Below, piece by piece: positions 1-4,919 of a stretch of DNA of 5,092 nucleotides. The notes beneath the pieces are model-generated. The model worked only from the letters and a program-made list of their open reading frames with translations, was not told the origin of the DNA and did no database searches. Source of the DNA: Treponema sp. (GTDB lineage: Bacteria > Spirochaetota > Spirochaetia > Treponematales > Breznakiellaceae); assembly GCA_031283505.1 (NCBI GenBank), contig JAITBO010000329.1, forward strand, positions 1 through 5,092, in the 5' to 3' direction. A program made the position numbers and the translations under genes. Numbering within the stretch: position 1 is the first letter of the stretch; each line of letters begins with the position of its first letter.

Positions 1-309
1 ATTAGTAGGTTTTTTTTGAAAATTTGAGGTTGAAATATGGTTTTCAACAACATAGGGAAGGGGACAGACCTTTTATAAGGAAAGCATAGAGAATATATAT
101 AAATATTATAGGATTAGTAAGATATAAATGTGTAAAATATGAGGAACTTGTTGGAGGTAATTAAGTTATTTTTTATTAGTATTTAAGGTATTTATGTTTT
201 TTTTATATACGTTTATGTCTACATAACTAAGCAATTGCGAATTTTTATCATTCGCGGAATTTTTGTGGGTCAAGTTTAGAGCAAGCTGCGGGCTATTAAA
301 CCGTATGGC
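1..309. other. AT-rich intergenic stretch without a recognisable gene
   Basis: No convincing coding frame is seen on either strand. The longest candidates are short; for example, a 15-codon frame starts at the ATG in 'atgaggaac' near 140. From 1 to about 240 the DNA is strongly AT-rich with long T and A runs, then changes abruptly to the roughly balanced composition of the gene-bearing part. Small structures seen: a 7-bp hairpin (gttgaaa/tttcaac) near 30-50, a 6-bp hairpin TTATGT-CT-ACATAA at 213-226, and a 6-bp hairpin at 237-255. The string GGACAGACCTT at 62-72 is the exact reverse complement of AAGGTCTGTCC at 4875-4885, inside the hairpin element at the right end. The stretch may be a decayed or imported segment; that is inference. 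Confidence 0.6.
237..264 (+). terminator. weak hairpin plus T-run, possible terminator
   Basis: GCGAAT (237-242) pairs with ATTCGC (250-255) around a 7-nt loop, and a run of five T follows at 260-264 after a 4-nt gap. The stem is short and AT-containing, and no plus-strand gene is seen upstream in the window, so this may simply be chance structure in AT-rich DNA. Confidence 0.2.
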
Positions 310-390
310 TTCGCCTAATAAAACGTGAAAAAAAGTCGCTTTCCCTACTTGAGCAAACCTGCCCCGCTACAGAGGGCGGATGCCGGAACG

Positions 391-1371
391 TTAGGCGAAC
401 TGCCTGTCAAAGGCTTCTATCAGCTTGGGTTTGAGTTCTTCGATGGTTCCGGCAATCTTGAGACCCGCGGCGTTTTTATGACCGCCGCCGCCGAACCTGG
501 CGGCGATTTCCGCCACATTAACTCTGTCCCGGCTCCGCAGGCCAACAGTACATTCACCGGCGCTTTCCTGGCGTATTACCGCTATGGCCTCAACTCCGGC
601 AATGGATTGTAGCAACTGGTACAGGCTGTCGGAATCCCGGCCCTCAAGACCGAATTTTTGGGTATCTTCGTAGGTCTCGTATGAATAGGCGAGCTTGCCG
701 CCATAATAGGTTTCGGCCCGGGAAAGGATATGCCCCAGAAGTATGCGGGAACCGAGACTCTTCCCCCCATGTATGCTTTGGAATACCTTTTTGGGGTTCG
801 CCCCGGCCTGTACCATTCTAGAGGCACAGGTGAAGGTTTCGGCACCGCCGGTATCCACATGACGGAAAAAACCGGTATCCGTACAGAGGCCGAAAAGAAG
901 GAATTCCGCTTCCTCCGGGGTTGGGGTAAGGCCCAGAGCTTCTATGACCGCCAGAACCATAAAAGTAACCGACGGGGCTTCGGTATCCAGGAACACCGCC
1001 GTACCGGGAGAAGCCTCGCGGTTGGTGGCGTGATGGTCTATAACCGCTGCGGGAAGCCCTCTGAGGGCCTCTTCCAGGCTGCCGGTACGGTCTGCGGCGG
1101 CGCAGTCCACTATGATGACCCGGCTCTCTTCCCGCTCCTTTTCCCCGATTTGGCTCAGGAACCGGTCCGCGAAGGGGACAATCTCGGTCCGCTTGAAGGG
1201 ACCGGCGGAACATAGGATCCCTTCTTTACCGAGGCGTCTCAAGACCGAAGCAAGGGCCAACTGGCTCCCTACGCAGTCGCCGTCTGGTTCATGGTGACCG
1301 GCGACCAGAAATTTCGATCCTGCCTGAATGAAATCAAGTAAATTTTGAGGGACCGGAACCGGTTTTACCAT
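391..1371 (-). CDS. nrnA: DHH/DHHA1 family phosphoesterase, NrnA-like (nanoRNase / pAp phosphatase)
   Basis: 326-residue cytoplasmic phosphoesterase. All hallmark DHH motifs are visible: HHEPDGD at residues 26-32, the metal-binding Asp of VDC at 89, DHH at 112-114 and TDTGFF at 164-169. The C-terminal DHHA1 substrate-binding domain carries GGGGHKNAAG at 294-303. Length and order match the NrnA family, which degrades 2-5-nt RNAs to mononucleotides and dephosphorylates 3'-phosphoadenosine 5'-phosphate with Mn2+; that function is known for the family and inferred here. There is no signal peptide, membrane segment, or GGDEF/PAS region, so it is not a GdpP-type membrane c-di-AMP phosphodiesterase. 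The ATG shares one base with the stop of the upstream gene (TAATG), and only a poor Shine-Dalgarno (TGGAA) is present, so translation is probably coupled. The start also fits the family, with the first motif near residue 26. A standalone RecJ is unlikely because the protein is too short. Confidence 0.93.
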   Translation of the reverse strand: MVKPVPVPQNLLDFIQAGSKFLVAGHHEPDGDCVGSQLALASVLRRLGKEGILCSAGPFKRTEIVPFADRFLSQIGEKEREESRVIIVDCAAADRTGSLEEALRGLPAAVIDHHATNREASPGTAVFLDTEAPSVTFMVLAVIEALGLTPTPEEAEFLLFGLCTDTGFFRHVDTGGAETFTCASRMVQAGANPKKVFQSIHGGKSLGSRILLGHILSRAETYYGGKLAYSYETYEDTQKFGLEGRDSDSLYQLLQSIAGVEAIAVIRQESAGECTVGLRSRDRVNVAEIAARFGGGGHKNAAGLKIAGTIEELKPKLIEAFDRQFA

Positions 1372-1802
1372 TAATATTCCAGGCGGACATCATTCACATC
1401 TTCAAAATAACTGTCCAGATTGATATTTAAGGGGATATTCCCCCAGCTTTCATGAGACAAGGGCCGAATATAGAGGCGGACATGACTGAATTCCCCGTTC
1501 TTGTAGTAAATCGACAGGGAAGGCCAGTCTCTTCCGGGATCAAGGCGGACTATCTCGCCCTTACCTCCGGCGTCAACGAACCATTCTACCGGCAGATAGA
1601 TGCGGCCAACGCCGGTCGGCCCCTTCCGGTACTGCACTACATAACCCTTACGGTAGGGATATATCTTTTCTACCGTAGTATTGACGTAATAATACTCCGA
1701 CTTTTTTTTATCACCTTGTTTTTGCCCGGACCCTTCCTGCGCGGCTGCTGGCAAAATCACCCCAATAATACCAATAAAGACAATGAAAAGAAGGCGTTTC
1801 AT
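1371..1802 (-). CDS. small exported protein of unknown function
   Basis: 143 residues, not recognised. The N-terminus is a clear signal peptide: MKRLL, a hydrophobic stretch to about residue 18, then PAAAQ, giving a probable signal peptidase I site after residue 21. No lipobox cysteine is seen. A short charged linker (about 24-35, rich in G, K and Q) is followed by a beta-rich soluble domain of about 105 residues with many aromatic residues (EYYYV, YPYRKGYVVQYRKG, WFVDAGG, SIYYKNG). It ends in LEY at the stop. No catalytic motif is evident. A well-placed Shine-Dalgarno (GGAGG, 1810-1814, 7 nt before ATG) and a near-consensus promoter lie immediately upstream, so it is the first gene of a two-gene unit with the NrnA-like phosphoesterase. 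Periplasmic or surface location is inferred from the signal peptide; a functional link with its cytoplasmic partner is not apparent. Confidence 0.85.
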   Translation of the reverse strand: MKRLLFIVFIGIIGVILPAAAQEGSGQKQGDKKKSEYYYVNTTVEKIYPYRKGYVVQYRKGPTGVGRIYLPVEWFVDAGGKGEIVRLDPGRDWPSLSIYYKNGEFSHVRLYIRPLSHESWGNIPLNINLDSYFEDVNDVRLEY

Positions 1803-1832
1803 CCTGATTCCTCCGGAAATTGTACTGAGTTA

Positions 1833-1861
1833 AGTATAACGAATGACGAAGTATCCGGCAA
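1833..1861 (-). promoter_or_regulatory. sigma-70-type promoter of the exported protein / nrnA operon
   Basis: On the minus strand, TTGCCG (1856-1861) and TATACT (1833-1838) are separated by exactly 17 bp. Each hexamer is close to consensus. The expected start lies near 1826, giving a leader of roughly 24 nt that contains the GGAGG Shine-Dalgarno at 1810-1814. The -35 box sits only 5 bp beyond the T-tract of the upstream terminator, a tight terminator-promoter junction. Confidence 0.75.
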
Positions 1862-1866
1862 GGGGG

Positions 1867-1896
1867 AATAAAAAAAGGCCGGTTGTTGCACCGGCC
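1867..1896 (-). terminator. rho-independent terminator of the upstream minus-strand operon
   Basis: On the minus strand the stem GGCCGGT/ACCGGCC (7 bp, 6-nt loop; 1877-1896) is followed directly by seven T, then ATT. It is oriented to stop transcripts coming from the M23/PEGA-like operon, whose last stop codon is 187 bp upstream, and it insulates the promoter at 1833-1861. Confidence 0.85.
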
Positions 1897-2082
1897 CTGC
1901 CCTTGAGGCAATCGAAAGTATAGTGATTTGGGAGGGGAACTATACTCCCGACAATTTATATATCGGTATAATCGGCGCTTACTTTACATTTTTTTTTAAA
2001 TTATAGAGGCTTTTCCAAAACTTCAGCTTTGGAAAAGCAACCTTGAAATATAGACCCGGCGCAAGGGAACCGGCTAATCGGA
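1897..2082 (-). other. long 3' untranslated region or small-RNA candidate
   Basis: Between the stop codon of the PEGA-like gene and its terminator lies an unusually long non-coding stretch with no supported frame. It contains an 11-bp-stem palindrome (2009-2038) and an 8-bp inverted repeat AGTATAGT/ACTATACT (1917-1924 and 1939-1946, 14-nt loop). A TATAAT reads on the minus strand at 2000-2005, but no matching -35 box was found 16-18 bp upstream, so an independent small RNA is only a possibility. Confidence 0.35.
2009..2038. repeat. 11-bp perfect palindrome in the 3' region
   Basis: GCTTTTCCAAA (2009-2019) pairs perfectly with TTTGGAAAAGC (2028-2038) around the 8-nt loop ACTTCAGC. On the minus strand it is followed by CTCTATAATTT and not by a T-run, so it is not a classical intrinsic terminator. 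It could protect the 3' end of the message or be one copy of a dispersed intergenic palindrome; only one copy is visible here. Confidence 0.6.
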
Positions 2083-3075
2083 CTAATCGCTTTCAGAAAC
2101 CTGAACATCCACCGCCATGGACACCCGGTAGGTTTTCCCCCTCTGAACTGTCAGGGATTTTACAATGGAATAATCGCTTAATTGAAATTTAACCTCATGA
2201 ATTCCCGGTTCCACCGGCATGGGATTTCTCAAAGAAACAACGGGCTGGTTGTCGAAGAAGATGACCGCGTTCTCCGGGGCCTCGAAGATCACCAGTGGAG
2301 TGGGGTCCTGTAACGTAACGGTCAGTTCCAGGGTTTTGCTCCTTTCTACAATAAAAACACGGTTTTCGTTACGGTAATCGTTGGACAGGATCACGAGGTG
2401 GTGTTCGCCTTCCTTGAGCATCCGCTCTTCGCCGGGGTTTTCTATCACCTGATCGTCGATAAGGGCCGTAAACGGCCGGTCCCGGAGGTTTTCGGGGTAT
2501 CGGGGAATAAGCCGTACCGCCCCCTCATTGCTCTGGATGGGCTTTACGTGCAGGGAAAAATCCATGGATTCAATTTCTTCACTCAAGCCCTTGATGACCG
2601 GAAGGATACGGAACAGGACCGGAAAGGATTGGGGAAAGACGATTTCTGGCAGGACCGTAGCATAGGGGGAGGTCTTGAGGCCGTGGGCTTGCCTGAGGGG
2701 GATCTGATAGATGCTCAAAATTTTATTCGGGACAGGCTCAAAGAGGATCTGCCGGGCCTGAATGTCCGCGACCCCGGATTCGGGGATTCTGTCCAAATCG
2801 GCGTATATAGCGACGGCCAGGCTTCCCCGGTAGGGGAGGTAACTTTGAGGCGCCGTGAATTCCAACTCCACCGCCCGGAAAAAACGGATATCTTCATCCA
2901 GGAGTATAAGGGCGGAATCAGTATAGGAAAGGGGTATAGAGCTTCCCTTGGGAACCTCTATAGAAACCTCCACAGACCCCGCAACAAGAACCCGCAGGGA
3001 TTCCGCTTTAAGGGAAATGGGGAGAAACAGAACCATAAGAACAAATATACGGCTTGCGCCATGCCGTTTTTTCAT
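2083..3075 (-). CDS. exported protein with two tandem PEGA-like repeats
   Basis: 330 residues from ATG. The N-terminus is a signal peptide (MKKRHG, hydrophobic core IFVLMVLFLPI, probable cleavage near LKAES around residue 24). The middle part (about 28-195) is beta-rich and unrecognised. The C-terminal third contains two similar blocks, about 202-256 and 261-324, that align to each other: a short strand with a paired acidic residue (LIDDQ / FFDNQ), a turn with NP, then EGEHHLVI / PGIHEVKF, a DY turn, and a closing strand after RSKTLEL / RGKTYRV. This is the pattern of PEGA domains, beta-sandwich modules common in exported envelope proteins. Start: ATG at 3075 shares one base with the upstream TGA (TGATG); an in-frame GTG at 3078 is the alternative (331 residues) and has better spacing from the weak AGAAGG Shine-Dalgarno. 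It is co-transcribed with the M23 peptidase, so an envelope or periplasmic role is inferred. Confidence 0.85.
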   Translation of the reverse strand: MKKRHGASRIFVLMVLFLPISLKAESLRVLVAGSVEVSIEVPKGSSIPLSYTDSALILLDEDIRFFRAVELEFTAPQSYLPYRGSLAVAIYADLDRIPESGVADIQARQILFEPVPNKILSIYQIPLRQAHGLKTSPYATVLPEIVFPQSFPVLFRILPVIKGLSEEIESMDFSLHVKPIQSNEGAVRLIPRYPENLRDRPFTALIDDQVIENPGEERMLKEGEHHLVILSNDYRNENRVFIVERSKTLELTVTLQDPTPLVIFEAPENAVIFFDNQPVVSLRNPMPVEPGIHEVKFQLSDYSIVKSLTVQRGKTYRVSMAVDVQVSESD

Positions 3076-4040
3076 CACCGGCTGCCTTCTTTAAATAAAT
3101 ATAAATATCTTTCCGGGTCCCGGGCTATTCCATTTTGTCTCAATTCAAAGTGTAAATGAGGCCCCGTGGATTGTCCGGTAGAACCAACCTTACCTATAAG
3201 ACTACCGGATCGGACACTGTTTAGCAAGACCGTGTGAATCTCCGAAAGATGTCCATACAGACTGGTCCAGTCCCCGTGACTGATGATAATGTAGTTGCCG
3301 TATACGGGATCGTATCCCTGCCCGGCAACCATCCCGCTCCGGGCGGCAAAAACCTCCGTTCCCTCCGGCGCTGCCAGGTCCAGGCCCTGGTGGAACCGGG
3401 GGTTTCCGGTAACCGGATTTATCCGGGGCCCGAAGGGGCTGGTCAGCCGGTAATTCCGCAGAGGGAAACGGAAGCCCGGATACAGGAAAAACGCCCGTTC
3501 CGTAGGGGTAAAGTCCTCCCCGGGGATAAATCTAAACCGTTCGGCTTTTCCTTCCCGCCTGACGGTCAACAGGACACCCCTCTCATTGTTCCGTGCCGAA
3601 ACGAGGAGCATCTCCAAATCCGTGCGAGGTTCCTCCGGGATGAAAAGCCCCGGCATGGAAGGGAGGAGCAGGCCGCCGCTTAATTCCGCCGCAGCAGTGG
3701 GCAGCCTGTTCAGGGTAGCCAGCGCCGCATAAGGCAGGGTACACCGGGCCGCCAGACTCAGGAGATCCTCTCCGGGCTTGGGGGTATAGGCGTAGATGGT
3801 CAGACTTTCTGCCAGGCTTGCATCCCTATCGGCAGCCTCCCCATTTTCGGCATCCCGCCGGTTAAAGAGGCGCTTCCGCGCAGCCTCCACATCCGCCAAA
3901 TACTGCCTGAAAAGCACATCCCCGTTATCCAGCCGGTTAATTCCGGGGAAAGTGGATTCCCGCTTTTCCGCTCCAGCCGGAAAAAGAACAATATACGCCA
4001 GGGCAAAAAAAACCACCCCACGAAAGGAACGGGGACTCAT
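3075..4040 (-). CDS. LysM plus M23 (LytM-type) peptidoglycan endopeptidase
   Basis: 321 residues from ATG. An N-terminal hydrophobic segment (about 8-21) ending in PAGA|EK looks like a cleavable signal peptide. A LysM-like module occupies about 85-134 (YTPKPGEDLLSLAARC, then LNRLP and a closing LLLPSMPGL). The M23 catalytic domain spans about 200-315 with every key residue present: H217 and D221 in HQGLDL, H264 in YGHL, and H295/H297 in GPHLHFE. Zinc ligands would be H217, D221 and H297. The enzyme should therefore be active and cut peptide cross-bridges in peptidoglycan, unlike degenerate EnvC/NlpD-type activators. Start choice: a longer frame opens with TTG at 4124, but it would be translated through the ferredoxin terminator and overlap the ferredoxin gene, while ATG at 4040 leads straight into the signal peptide. 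No good Shine-Dalgarno precedes it. The stop overlaps the start of the PEGA-like gene. Confidence 0.92.
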   Translation of the reverse strand: MSPRSFRGVVFFALAYIVLFPAGAEKRESTFPGINRLDNGDVLFRQYLADVEAARKRLFNRRDAENGEAADRDASLAESLTIYAYTPKPGEDLLSLAARCTLPYAALATLNRLPTAAAELSGGLLLPSMPGLFIPEEPRTDLEMLLVSARNNERGVLLTVRREGKAERFRFIPGEDFTPTERAFFLYPGFRFPLRNYRLTSPFGPRINPVTGNPRFHQGLDLAAPEGTEVFAARSGMVAGQGYDPVYGNYIIISHGDWTSLYGHLSEIHTVLLNSVRSGSLIGKVGSTGQSTGPHLHFELRQNGIARDPERYLYLFKEGSR

Positions 4041-4068
4041 TACTGAATGCAGGCAGTCAAAAATAGAC

Positions 4069-4094
4069 AAAAAAGGCTGTCCCGGAGGACAGCC
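4069..4094 (-). terminator. strong intrinsic terminator of the ferredoxin gene
   Basis: On the minus strand the perfect 8-bp stem GGCTGTCC/GGACAGCC (4075-4094) with a UCCG-type tetraloop is followed by six T. It lies 16 bp after the ferredoxin stop codon and only 28 bp before the ATG of the M23 peptidase, so the ferredoxin is predicted to be a single-gene transcript. Confidence 0.9.
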
Positions 4095-4110
4095 CCTGTT
4101 CGCGGTTCCC

Positions 4111-4281
4111 TTAGGAAGCGGCAATCGCTTCGACGGGGCAGACCCCCGCGCAGGCTCCGCAGTCCTGACACAGATCAGGATTTATCCATCGGGCGCCGTC
4201 CTTTTCGGAAATTGCTTCTACCGGACATTCGCTGTCACAACTACCGCAATTTAAACACGCGTCACTGATTTTATACGCCAT
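4111..4281 (-). CDS. 2[4Fe-4S] clostridial-type ferredoxin
   Basis: 56 residues, the classic size of a small bacterial ferredoxin. Two CxxCxxCxxxCP clusters are intact: C9, C12, C15, C19-P and C38, C41, C44, C48-P, each followed by VEAI. Such proteins hold two low-potential [4Fe-4S] clusters in the cytoplasm and carry electrons for enzymes such as pyruvate:ferredoxin oxidoreductase and hydrogenases in anaerobes; the actual partners here are unknown. The start at MAYKI is chosen because it gives the family length and has a GAGAGG Shine-Dalgarno (4288-4293) 6 nt upstream. The upstream extension of the same frame to 4374 has no Shine-Dalgarno and covers the promoter. The gene is monocistronic, with a promoter at 4313-4341 and a terminator at 4069-4094. 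Confidence 0.95.
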   Translation of the reverse strand: MAYKISDACLNCGSCDSECPVEAISEKDGARWINPDLCQDCGACAGVCPVEAIAAS

Positions 4282-4287
4282 ATCTAA

Positions 4288-4293
4288 CCTCTC
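4288..4293 (-). promoter_or_regulatory. ribosome binding site fixing the ferredoxin start
   Basis: GAGAGG on the minus strand, 6 nt before the ATG at 4281. It supports the 56-residue start over the longer open frame. Confidence 0.75.
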
Positions 4294-4312
4294 ATTAGTA
4301 GTATAATGATAC

Positions 4313-4341
4313 AGGATACAGTATCTTTCCGCTAAATGCAA
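4313..4341 (-). promoter_or_regulatory. probable sigma-70 promoter of the ferredoxin gene
   Basis: Minus-strand TTGCAT (4336-4341) and TATCCT (4313-4318) are spaced by 17 bp; the transcript would start near 4306 with a leader of about 25 nt. A second -10-like box, TATACT, lies at 4300-4305 but has no good -35 partner. The -10 region overlaps a tandem GATACAG GATACAG TATC string (4308-4325) that contains the palindrome GATAC-A-GTATC and could be an operator; this is inference. Confidence 0.5.
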
Positions 4342-4397
4342 GGATTCGAATTGCGCCACGTTAAATCTAACCATGGGAACATACTACCCCGACATGA

Positions 4398-4553
4398 TTA
4401 AACCTGTGAATTTGGGCGCATCCGGCGCACGCGCCGGACCGGGCTATCCGCTCCAATTCCTCTGCCCGCCTGCGGTGGGCTTGCGGGATTTCCGCTTCTA
4501 TCCCTTGCGCTTCGCTGTGCGAAAAGATCTTCCGCCAGGAAGCAAAACCACAT
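4398..4553. other. degenerate GC-rich segment downstream of the transposase remnant
   Basis: The minus-strand frame of the transposase remnant stays open to a stop at 4398, but after the GKP at 4554-4562 the translation no longer resembles a transposase: it is rich in R, S, P and G. The other two minus frames are not convincing either. The segment contains an 8-bp-stem palindrome TCCGGCGC-AC-GCGCCGGA at 4421-4438 and a smaller GC hairpin near 4465-4481 (gcccgcc...ggtgggc). It is most likely scar DNA from loss of the rest of an insertion sequence. Confidence 0.4.
4421..4438. repeat. GC-rich palindrome
   Basis: TCCGGCGC and GCGCCGGA form a perfect 8-bp inverted repeat around AC. No T-run follows on either strand, so it is not an intrinsic terminator. 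It lies in the scar segment between the ferredoxin promoter and the transposase remnant. Confidence 0.5.
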
Positions 4554-4743
4554 AGGCTTTCCCTCCACGGTGAGAAAGGTCTCTTTCCCCCAGTGGGTCA
4601 GCAGATGCAGGGCGTATTTACGGTTGTAGCCGGTCTGTCGGATAAACTCATCGAGCATTTTAGATTTTTCTTTTTTGCCTGCCCTTCGGTATGGGGGCAA
4701 ACTTCCCGGTCAATGCCTGTTTCATGTTCAGTGGTAACCCCAT
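4554..4743 (-). pseudogene. 5' remnant of an integrase-core (rve-type) insertion-sequence transposase, frameshifted
   Basis: A good Shine-Dalgarno (GGAGGAG, 4747-4753) precedes ATG at 4743, which opens MGLPLNMKQALTGKFAP. The frame then breaks at a run of five C on the minus strand (4693-4697). The next frame continues with YRRAGKKEKSKMLDEFIRQT and GYNRKYALHLLTHWGKE, the conserved N-terminal DNA-binding region of a family of integrase-core transposases common in spirochaetes and other bacteria (ISNCY-like; family recognised from memory). Removing one C from the run restores a continuous reading (FAP-YRRAG). Similarity ends after GKP near residue 65, so the catalytic DDE domain of roughly 300 residues is missing. 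The gene is both frameshifted and truncated and cannot encode an active transposase. A frameshift from a sequencing error is possible, but truncation alone already inactivates it. Confidence 0.75.
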
Positions 4744-4796
4744 GTACTCCTCCGGCCCTTCTCCCGGAACAGTGTATTTGGGTTAGATTATTTAGT

Positions 4797-4830
4797 GTCT
4801 GTCCATAATGTAGACACATTATGGACAGAC
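4797..4830. repeat. 15-bp-stem hairpin, left arm of the element
   Basis: GTCTGTCCATAATGT (4797-4811) pairs perfectly with ACATTATGGACAGAC (4816-4830) around the 4-nt loop AGAC. No T-run follows on either strand. Confidence 0.9.
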
Positions 4831-4844
4831 TACCTTAAAATCTA

Positions 4845-4873
4845 CATTTTCGTAACCTTTAGGTGAGAAAATG
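4845..4873. repeat. central hairpin of the element
   Basis: CATTTTC (4845-4851) pairs with GAAAATG (4867-4873), and inside it ACCT (4855-4858) pairs with AGGT (4861-4864), separated by small internal loops. Confidence 0.6.
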
Positions 4874-4877
4874 CAAG

Positions 4878-4912
4878 GTCTGTCCACAAAGTACCCGACT
4901 TTGTGGACAGAC
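4878..4912. repeat. 15-bp-stem hairpin, right arm of the element
   Basis: GTCTGTCCACAAAGT (4878-4892) pairs perfectly with ACTTTGTGGACAGAC (4898-4912) around the 5-nt loop ACCCG. It is the sister of the hairpin at 4797-4830, with two stem positions changed in compensating pairs. Confidence 0.9.
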
Positions 4913-4919
4913 ACTATTT

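Noticed and set aside
140..190. GGAGG at about 153-158 as a ribosome site for a small protein in the AT-rich flank.
   Set aside because: No start codon follows at a usable distance, and the frames there close within a few codons.
310..399. Nine-base inverted repeat TTCGCCTAA / TTAGGCGAA around the end of nrnA, with GCCTAAC resembling an integron attC core (RYYYAAC).
   Set aside because: The other core is ATTAGGC on the same strand and lacks the required G of GTTRRRY, and the inner L-boxes do not pair. A 9-bp inverted repeat at this spacing is expected about once or twice by chance in 5 kb.
325..612. Plus-strand open frame of 95 codons.
   Set aside because: It starts with GTG without a ribosome site and lies antisense over the well-supported nrnA C-terminus; its protein is a mirror of the DHHA1 region.
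2398..3159. Long plus-strand open frame of 253 codons.
   Set aside because: It is the antisense shadow of the PEGA-like gene; no ribosome site or known motif is present, and the minus-strand gene has a signal peptide and repeat structure.
4041..4124. N-terminal extension of the M23 peptidase frame to a TTG at 4124 (28 extra residues).
   Set aside because: The extension translates the ferredoxin terminator hairpin, overlaps the ferredoxin gene and would bury the signal peptide; ATG 4040 fits far better.
4335..4362. GGATTCGAATTG string resembling a tRNA T-loop (TTCGAAT).
   Set aside because: The flanking bases do not form a T-stem on either strand, and no acceptor, D or anticodon arms can be built around it.
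4282..4374. 31-residue N-terminal extension of the ferredoxin frame.
   Set aside because: It covers the promoter and GATACAG repeat, has no Shine-Dalgarno, and would give an unusually long protein for this family.
4797..4912. Two repeated hairpins considered as a minimal CRISPR array.
   Set aside because: There are only two units in inverted orientation, with a hairpin-bearing spacer and no cas genes; direct repeats of CRISPR type are absent.
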